From an uncultured Acidimicrobiales bacterium (GTDB lineage: Bacteria; Actinomycetota; Acidimicrobiia; Acidimicrobiales; Iamiaceae): a stretch of DNA of 9,546 bases. Both the position numbers and the translations under genes were made by a program. The notes under the pieces were generated by a model that made no database searches, was not told where the DNA came from, and was given only the letters and a program-made list of their open reading frames with translations. Shown here one piece after another: positions 5,595-9,546 of the stretch. The stretch lies in NCBI GenBank assembly GCA_937926025.1, contig CALANQ010000194.1:1-9546 (forward strand), given 5' to 3'. The first letter of the stretch is position 1, and each line of letters opens with the position of its first letter.

Positions 5595-6805
5595 GCGGAG
5601 GTCACCTCGCCCAGCTCGCACGAGCCCTGCGCATCGTCCGCGGCCGGCACCAGCACCTCGACCGACGTGGACCCGCCCGGCTGCACCAGCTCGGTCCGGT
5701 TCTCGCCACGGGCGAACTCGATGCCGCCGGCATCGACGAGGGTGGCCGTGACCCGGAAGGTGCTGGCCGGACCCGACCGGTGCGACACCGACACGGTGGC
5801 GATCACGCCGCCGTCGCCGCGCCGGCAGGACCGCAGCTCGCCCAGCCCGGTGGCCCCGGTGGCCGCAGGGGGCCGCGAGGTGACCGTGGTGGTCGGCGCT
5901 GCTGTGGTGGTGGGCGCCGCCGTGGTGGTGGGCGCTTCGGTGGTGGTGGGCGCCGGCTCGCTGGTGGTGCTCTCGGCGATGGGGAGGGTGGTGACCGGTG
6001 CGGCGACGTCGTCGTTGCCGCTGCCGTCACGGCCGCGCAGGACCCACACGCCGGCGACGAGGAGCGCCACCAGCGCCAGGACGGCGACGAGCTCGGGGAT
6101 CCAGCCCAGCCGGGCCGGGCGCTCCTCGTCGTGGTACGGCAGCGGGTCGGCCTCCGGCGCGGGATCCTCAGGCCGTGGCGGCTCATCGGGAAGTCCGGGA
6201 CCGGGGCGTGCAGCACGGGCCGCGGCATCCACGGCGCCGACCGCGGCCAGGCGCGGCACCTCGGCGTGCTCCGCCTCGACGGCGCGCTCGGGCTCCTCGT
6301 CGCGCAGATCGATGACGTCGGGCTCGGCGGTCTCGGGCTCCAGGAGCGCGGCGTCGGTGATCTCGGCGCCCGACGCGCGGTCCATGACCACCAGGGTGCG
6401 GCCGTCGCTGGAGACCGCGGCGCTCTGGTCCGGACCGAGCAGGACCGGTTCGCGCAGGCCGGCGACGACGCGGGTCCGCCCGGCGAGGCACGCGATGGTG
6501 GCGCCGCCGTCGGTCTCGGCGATCGCCTGGAAGCGTCCGCGCGGCGTGGAGACCACCGCAGGGCCGACGTGGACCTCGTGGCGCCACGGGCTGCGTCGAC
6601 GTCCCGCCGCGAACCACAGCTGGCCCTGATCGAGCCGCGTGACCAGCGCCGGCTCCCCGCCGGGGGCCCGCACCTGCTCACGGGTCCAGGAGGACCAGGG
6701 GGCCACGCGCGTCACCGCACCGTCGGGATCGGTGAGCGTGATGGGTTCGGTCGCCCCACCCGATCCCGGCTCCTCCGGATCTGTCCCCTGCCTGCTGCTA
6801 GCCAC
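5591..6805 (-). CDS. FecR-like domain membrane protein with Thr/Pro-rich stalk
   Basis: A 404-residue protein. Residues about 53-137 resemble a FecR domain: a VTRLDQGQLWF strand, HVGPAVVSTPRGRFQAI, TIACLAGRTRVVAG, then VLLGPDQSAAVSSDG. Residues 155-230 are acidic and Pro-rich. One membrane helix spans about 234-257. A Thr/Pro stalk (271-312) contains four APTTTx repeats. The end (318-404) is a small beta-rich domain with Cys327 near its start and Cys396 near its end, likely a disulfide, recalling FxLYD-type extracellular domains. With the stalk outside, the FecR-like part would be cytoplasmic, opposite to classical FecR, where that domain is periplasmic. No N-terminal anti-sigma domain is seen and no sigma factor gene lies nearby. 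Start GTG 6805 has no ribosome binding site but follows a TANNNT -10 by eight bases, so the mRNA is probably near-leaderless. It is likely a membrane sensor or surface protein; the function is unknown. Confidence 0.82.
   Translation of the reverse strand: MASSRQGTDPEEPGSGGATEPITLTDPDGAVTRVAPWSSWTREQVRAPGGEPALVTRLDQGQLWFAAGRRRSPWRHEVHVGPAVVSTPRGRFQAIAETDGGATIACLAGRTRVVAGLREPVLLGPDQSAAVSSDGRTLVVMDRASGAEITDAALLEPETAEPDVIDLRDEEPERAVEAEHAEVPRLAAVGAVDAAARAARPGPGLPDEPPRPEDPAPEADPLPYHDEERPARLGWIPELVAVLALVALLVAGVWVLRGRDGSGNDDVAAPVTTLPIAESTTSEPAPTTTEAPTTTAAPTTTAAPTTTVTSRPPAATGATGLGELRSCRRGDGGVIATVSVSHRSGPASTFRVTATLVDAGGIEFARGENRTELVQPGGSTSVEVLVPAADDAQGSCELGEVTSA
5886..5957. repeat. Four 18-base tandem repeats encoding APTTTx
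   Basis: Four 18-base units (5886-5903, 5904-5921, 5922-5939, 5940-5957) each begin GTGGTGGT on the plus strand. On the minus strand they encode APTTTE, APTTTA, APTTTA and APTTTV in the stalk of the FecR-like protein. Whole-unit gain or loss would keep the frame, so the stalk length may vary between strains. Confidence 0.85.
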
Positions 6806-6813
6806 GGTCCGTG

Positions 6814-6819
6814 ACCTTA
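6814..6819 (-). promoter_or_regulatory. Predicted -10 of the FecR-like gene
   Basis: On the minus strand TAAGGT at 6819-6814 is a TANNNT -10 only eight bases before the GTG at 6805, so the mRNA would begin at or within a base or two of the start codon. No clear -35 is seen. A GGTCAC hexamer overlaps its last three bases, as happens at the smc promoter. Upstream at 6841-6850 lies GTGAGTTCAC, with 4-base inverted arms. Confidence 0.45.
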
Positions 6820-6934
6820 GCCCATCTTTCGACTCGGAGCGTGAGTTCACGACCGAATGTGGCGACGCAACGAGCGAGGTCAGCCGGTATTCCCACGCTC
6901 CGTGGCGCTCCTGGCCGATCTTCTGCCCCGTCTG

Positions 6935-6970
6935 CCCCGCCCATGGGCCGAATGACCCAGTCGGGCGGGG
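6935..6970 (-). terminator. Terminator of the acpP-rnc-mutM operon
   Basis: CCCCGCCC at 6935-6942 and GGGCGGGG at 6963-6970 form a perfect 8-bp stem. After a small bulge, TGGG (6944-6947) pairs with CCCA (6956-6959), adding four pairs around an 8-base loop. It begins 13 bases after the mutM stop. No T-run follows. The rest of the 178-base gap to the FecR-like start holds that gene's promoter. Confidence 0.55.
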
Positions 6971-6983
6971 CGGAGCCGGCCGG

Positions 6984-7823
6984 TCAGACCTGGCACTCCT
7001 CGCACAGGTAGACGGTCTTGCCCCCCATGCGGACCTTCGACACCACGCCCCGGCACCGGCGGCACGCCTTGCCGTCGCGCTCGAAGACCTGCAGCTCATC
7101 GGTCCACCCGCCGGGCTTGCCGGCGAGGTCCGAGTACTGGCCGTCCGAGGTGGTGACGCCCCGATGCTTCGCGGCCTCGTGCAGGGTCTCGACCACGGCG
7201 CGGTAGAAGCGCCGGATCTCCTGGGTGGACAGCGACGACACCTCACGGTCGGGACGGAGGCCCGAGGCGTGGAGGATCTCGTCGGCGTAGACCGGACCGA
7301 TGCCGGCGATCACGCTGCGGTTCAGCAGCAGGGCGCGCAGCTTGAGGTCGCGGTGGCGCAGCATGCGCTCGCCGAACGAGGTCCACGACACCGGCTCGTC
7401 GAGGATGTCGAAGCCCAGGTCAGCGAGCTCGGGCACGGCCTCGGTGAGCCCGTCGAACGGGACCACGAACAGCTCCAGGTTGCCCGTGTCGTCCACGGCG
7501 CGGAGCTGGCCGCCCTGCGTGAAGGTGATGGAAACCTTCGTGCGCTTGTCGACCTCCTCCTTCGCCGCCTGGCGCCGCAGGTGGCCGCCGTTCTGCACGT
7601 CGATGACCAGCGCATCGCCGGTGTCGAGCTTGACCACCAGATAGAGGTCGCGCCGGACCACGCCGGTGACCTTCGCCCCTTCGAGGAGGGTCACGAACTG
7701 CTTCTTGTTGGTGTGGCGCGGGATGGCTCCGGAGCCCGGCACCTCGACGGTCTTGATCCGCTTCCCGCCGATGTCGCGGTCGAGATCCCGTCGAAGGGTC
7801 TCGAGTTCCGGCTGCTCAGCCAT
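6984..7823 (-). CDS. mutM: Fpg/MutM-family protein lacking the canonical active site
   Basis: A 279-residue protein of normal Fpg length. Fpg removes 8-oxoguanine and nicks DNA using its N-terminal Pro. Family features kept: a PELET stretch at 5-9, the helix-two-turn-helix region with AGIGPVYADEIL (173-184), GKPGGWTDELQVF (235-247), and the zinc finger Cys254, 257, 274, 277 (CxxC-x16-CxxC). Aligned by eye to E. coli Fpg, the functional residues are changed. The N-terminus is MAEQPELET not MPELPEVET, so catalytic Pro is Ala; Glu3 remains. Catalytic Lys57 is Leu60. HLGMSG is DVQNGG, losing the intercalating Met. DPRRFG is DDTGNLE, losing Arg and Phe. GIGN is GIGP, losing the DNA-binding Asn. 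Zinc-finger Arg is Lys269. Start ATG 7823 has GAGAGGAAG upstream and overlaps rnc by eight bases, so translation is probably coupled. It likely still binds nucleic acid, but standard glycosylase activity is doubtful. The symbol reflects family and locus only. Confidence 0.9.
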   Translation of the reverse strand: MAEQPELETLRRDLDRDIGGKRIKTVEVPGSGAIPRHTNKKQFVTLLEGAKVTGVVRRDLYLVVKLDTGDALVIDVQNGGHLRRQAAKEEVDKRTKVSITFTQGGQLRAVDDTGNLELFVVPFDGLTEAVPELADLGFDILDEPVSWTSFGERMLRHRDLKLRALLLNRSVIAGIGPVYADEILHASGLRPDREVSSLSTQEIRRFYRAVVETLHEAAKHRGVTTSDGQYSDLAGKPGGWTDELQVFERDGKACRRCRGVVSKVRMGGKTVYLCEECQV

Positions 7824-8649
7824 TCGTTGCTTCCTCTCGTGCGGGGAGTTCCCCCATCTCGCGGTCGAGCCGGGCCCAGGTATCTCGGGCTGCGGCCTGT
7901 TCCGCTTGCTTCTTCGATCGTCCGACCCCCACTCCCAGCGGCGTCCCGTCGAGGATCACCTGGGCGTGGAAGGTCTTGTCGTGCTCGGGTCCCTGCTCGG
8001 TGATCCGGAAGACCACCGTGCGGACCGGGTCGCTGGCCGCCAGCTCGTGCAGGCGGCTCTTGTGGTCGGGGGCGCCGGCGTCGACCAGGCGCGGGGCGAC
8101 CAGGCGGCTCACCAGCTCCGCCGCGGGGGTCAGGCCGCCGTCGAGGTAGACGGCGCCGATGACCGCCTCCATGGCGTCGGCAAGGATCGACGGCCGCTCC
8201 CGGCCGCCGGACTGCTGCTCGCCCTTGCCCAGCAGGAGCACCTGGCCCAGCGAGAGCTCGGCCGCCATCTCGGCGAGCGCCGCGGAGCACACCACGGCGG
8301 CCCGCATCCGCGACAGCTGGCCTTCGCCGGCGTCGGGCAGCAGGGCGTACAGGTCGTCGGTGACGACCATGCCCAGGACCGAGTCCCCCAGGAACTCCAG
8401 CCGCTCGTTGGACAGGTAGCCCGCGTTCTCCGCGCACCACGACCGGTGCGTGAGCGCCTGGCCCAGCAGCTTCGGGTCCGTGAACCCGTATCCGACCCGT
8501 TCGCAGAACGCGGCGAGGCCGGCCGGCGAGATGGGGTGGAACACGGGCGGCGGGACCACCCGGAGACCAGGCGCGTCGACAGACGGCGACGCCGGCGCGT
8601 GGAGCGGCTCGGCGTCGCCGGCGTCGCTCACGCCCGGCGCGGGGGTCAC
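7816..8649 (-). CDS. rnc: Ribonuclease III
   Basis: A 277-residue RNase III, which cuts double-stranded RNA during rRNA processing and mRNA turnover and acts as a dimer. Residues 1-38 are an extra Pro/Ala-rich leader compared with typical enzymes of about 225-240 residues. The catalytic domain (about 40-190) carries the signature NERLEFLGD at 81-89 with Glu82, Glu85 and Asp89, and ILADAMEAVIGA with Asp158 and Glu161, so the metal-binding active site is complete. A double-stranded RNA-binding domain (about 195-263) ends with GVGVGRSKKQAEQAAA. The start GTG 8649 overlaps the acpP stop as GTGA, and GGAGGG lies about nine bases upstream inside acpP. GTG 8631 is a possible later start that would shorten the leader by six residues. 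It sits in the middle of the acpP-rnc-mutM operon. Confidence 0.97.
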   Translation of the reverse strand: MTPAPGVSDAGDAEPLHAPASPSVDAPGLRVVPPPVFHPISPAGLAAFCERVGYGFTDPKLLGQALTHRSWCAENAGYLSNERLEFLGDSVLGMVVTDDLYALLPDAGEGQLSRMRAAVVCSAALAEMAAELSLGQVLLLGKGEQQSGGRERPSILADAMEAVIGAVYLDGGLTPAAELVSRLVAPRLVDAGAPDHKSRLHELAASDPVRTVVFRITEQGPEHDKTFHAQVILDGTPLGVGVGRSKKQAEQAAARDTWARLDREMGELPAREEATNG

Positions 8650-8915
8650 GCCCCGCTTCCCTCCAGCTTGTCGAACACGTAGTCCACAGCGTCGCGGACG
8701 GTCTTGAGATCCTCGAGGTCCTCGTCTTCGATGCGGAAGCCGACGGAGCGCTCGCCGAGCTCCTCCTCCAGCTCCTCGACCAGCTCGATCAGGGCCAGGG
8801 AGTCGGCGCCCAGGTCATCGGCGAACGAGTCACCTTCCTTGATGCCGGCGGGATCGGTCTCGAGGATGTCGGCGAGGCGGTCCCGCACGAGCTCGAACAC
8901 GTCCTGGCGGCTCAT
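8646..8915 (-). CDS. acpP: Acyl carrier protein
   Basis: An 89-residue acidic acyl carrier protein that holds growing fatty acyl chains on phosphopantetheine during cytoplasmic type II fatty acid synthesis. Ser39 in GADSLALIEL is the attachment site. Helix II (about 39-53) is rich in Glu, as needed for docking to synthase enzymes. Compared with E. coli AcpP, there are about four extra residues after EEE (the ELGERSVGF stretch, 52-60). The end, TVRDAVDYVFDKL, is typical helix IV. I use ATG 8915 because it gives the usual family length, with a weak AGGA just upstream. An in-frame GTG at 8948 has a better site (AGGAG, six bases away) and would add 11 residues, so the start is uncertain. It overlaps rnc by four bases and is the first gene of the operon. 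Genes for fatty acid synthesis enzymes, plsX or rpmF are not in the window. Confidence 0.95.
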   Translation of the reverse strand: MSRQDVFELVRDRLADILETDPAGIKEGDSFADDLGADSLALIELVEELEEELGERSVGFRIEDEDLEDLKTVRDAVDYVFDKLEGSGA

Positions 8916-8954
8916 CGGGTCCTGTCCGACGTGGGTTTCAGCGGGCACAGCGCA

Positions 8955-8988
8955 CTCCTGGAAGGTGAAAGGGGCCAGGGCGACTGTA
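8955..8988 (-). promoter_or_regulatory. Predicted acpP operon -10 and leader ribosome binding site
   Basis: On the minus strand TACAGT at 8988-8983 fits TANNNT, with a start expected near 8976 and a 60-base leader to ATG 8915. AGGAG at 8959-8955 is the strongest ribosome binding site in the leader and points to GTG 8948 rather than ATG 8915. No clear -35 is seen; the area just upstream (8991-9006) is unusually AT-rich for this genome. Confidence 0.45.
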
Positions 8989-9023
8989 GCGGCTGGAAAA
9001 CTTTGTGCGCTCGTGAACGATCG

Positions 9024-9046
9024 GTCGGGTGGGCGCCCGGCCCGAC
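9024..9046. other. Nested inverted repeat in the acpP/patatin divergent gap
   Basis: GTCGGG at 9024-9029 and CCCGAC at 9041-9046 form perfect 6-bp arms around an 11-base centre containing the palindrome GGGCGCCC at 9031-9038. It lies upstream of acpP and upstream of the patatin-like gene, in a 193-base gap, so an operator is more plausible than a terminator. The only possible patatin -10 is CATGAT at 9053-9058, which is weak. Confidence 0.3.
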
Positions 9047-9108
9047 GTGACGCATGATGGGACCGCCCGACCAGCGTGGGGACCGATCTCGGCCCCGGAG
9101 AGCACGAC

Positions 9109-9546
9109 GTGGACGAACCCGGCGAAGACGACACCCAACCGACCGAGACCACCCGAAAGGGGTGGAGGATCGGCCGGTTCGGATCACCCAGCACCACGGC
9201 AGACCCCGCCGAACCTCCAGCGACGGACGACAACCCGGATCCCGACGACGAGGCCGCGGAGACCGGTGACGACGCCGTGGCCACCGACACCCGCACGCCT
9301 CGGGAGATCGCGGTCGAGGAGGCCGAGCGCCACCTCGCCGGGCCCGGCCTGACCGTGCCCGACGACGCCCCCTCCCCTGCGGACCTCGAGGCCACCTGGA
9401 ACGACGACGTCCTCGATGCCCTGGAGGTGCTGCGCGCCGACCTCGGTGGGCGTCCCACCGGCCTGGCCATCAGCGGCGGCGGCTCGCTCGGCAGCTTCGA
9501 AGCCGGCGTCCTGCGCTTCCTCTACGACCACGCTGCCGCCGCACCC
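9109..9546 (+). CDS. Patatin-like phospholipase, N-terminal part, cut by window end
   Basis: Open from GTG 9109 to the window edge without a stop (146 codons). Residues 1-65 are very rich in Asp, Glu, Pro and Thr and look disordered. About 65-112 is a charged helical stretch. Residues 118-140, containing GLAISGGGSLGSFEAGVL, match the start of a patatin domain, where the glycine-rich loop forms the oxyanion hole of a Ser-Asp lipase. The usual Arg or Lys in GGGxRG is Leu127 here. The catalytic Ser (GxSxG) and Asp would lie beyond the window, so activity cannot be judged. Start GTG 9109 follows GGAG at 9097-9100 by eight bases. An in-frame GTG at 9076 is possible but lacks a good site. There is no signal peptide, so it is likely cytoplasmic or membrane-associated. 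It is divergent from acpP; a role in lipid turnover would fit, but is inference. Confidence 0.85.
   Translation, partial: MDEPGEDDTQPTETTRKGWRIGRFGSPSTTADPAEPPATDDNPDPDDEAAETGDDAVATDTRTPREIAVEEAERHLAGPGLTVPDDAPSPADLEATWNDDVLDALEVLRADLGGRPTGLAISGGGSLGSFEAGVLRFLYDHAAAAP

Noticed and set aside
5886..5957. CRISPR-like or minisatellite array
   Set aside because: Repeats are contiguous, in frame and encode the Thr/Pro stalk; there are no spacers.
5588..6814. 408-codon plus-strand frame opposite the FecR-like gene
   Set aside because: Gly/Arg-rich antisense shadow; the minus-strand reading has clear domains and a membrane segment.
6841..6850. parS or CRP site at GTGAGTTCAC
   Set aside because: Arms are only four bases with a two-base centre; it does not match parS or a full CRP site.
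6806..7246. Longer FecR-like gene reaching into mutM antisense
   Set aside because: The upstream translation is Arg/Ser/Pro-rich shadow of mutM, while GTG 6805 fits a leaderless promoter.

Overview
The window looks like chromosomal DNA of a very GC-rich actinobacterium. The third codon positions are almost all G or C, GTG and TTG starts are common, and the -10 elements fit TANNNT with two genes apparently leaderless. The cluster of acyl carrier protein, RNase III, Fpg/MutM-family and SMC genes, and the form of the acyl carrier protein, suggest class Acidimicrobiia. That placement is inference, since no rRNA or species marker is present. I see no tRNA, rRNA, CRISPR array, insertion sequence or phage gene, and no gene-free gap longer than about 200 bases.

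Left part (1-1600, plus strand). A 77-residue single-pass membrane protein is followed by a 213-residue protein. The latter joins a domain resembling the N-terminal reader domain of Mrr-type restriction proteins to a C-terminal zinc ribbon, with no nuclease. Next is an orphan Flp/type IVb pilin with a Cys-flanked C-terminus. The second and third genes each have a perfect 6-bp, 4-nt-loop hairpin just ahead of the ribosome binding site. A strong inverted repeat separates the pilin from the convergent smc.

Middle (1601-6805). smc (minus) is divergent from a 128-residue pentapeptide-repeat protein (plus). Both promoters sit in a 124-base gap holding two CGGTCACC copies, one on each promoter. Convergent to the pentapeptide gene is a 404-residue protein: FecR-like domain, one membrane segment, Thr/Pro stalk and a small Cys-containing C-terminal domain. 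These two genes lie between smc and the Fpg gene, which are usually neighbours in Actinobacteria.

Right part (6984-9546). acpP, rnc and an Fpg/MutM-family gene form a tight overlapping minus-strand operon (4-nt and 8-nt overlaps) ending at a GC-rich hairpin. The Fpg-like protein is the most unusual item. It keeps the zinc finger and helix-two-turn-helix but has lost nearly every catalytic and damage-recognition residue: Pro1 is Ala, the catalytic Lys is Leu, and the intercalating Met/Arg/Phe and the GIGN Asn are gone. Divergent from acpP is the start of a patatin-like phospholipase gene cut off by the window edge.

Together the genes are core housekeeping (fatty-acid carrier, RNA processing, chromosome condensation) mixed with accessory membrane and surface proteins of unknown role.
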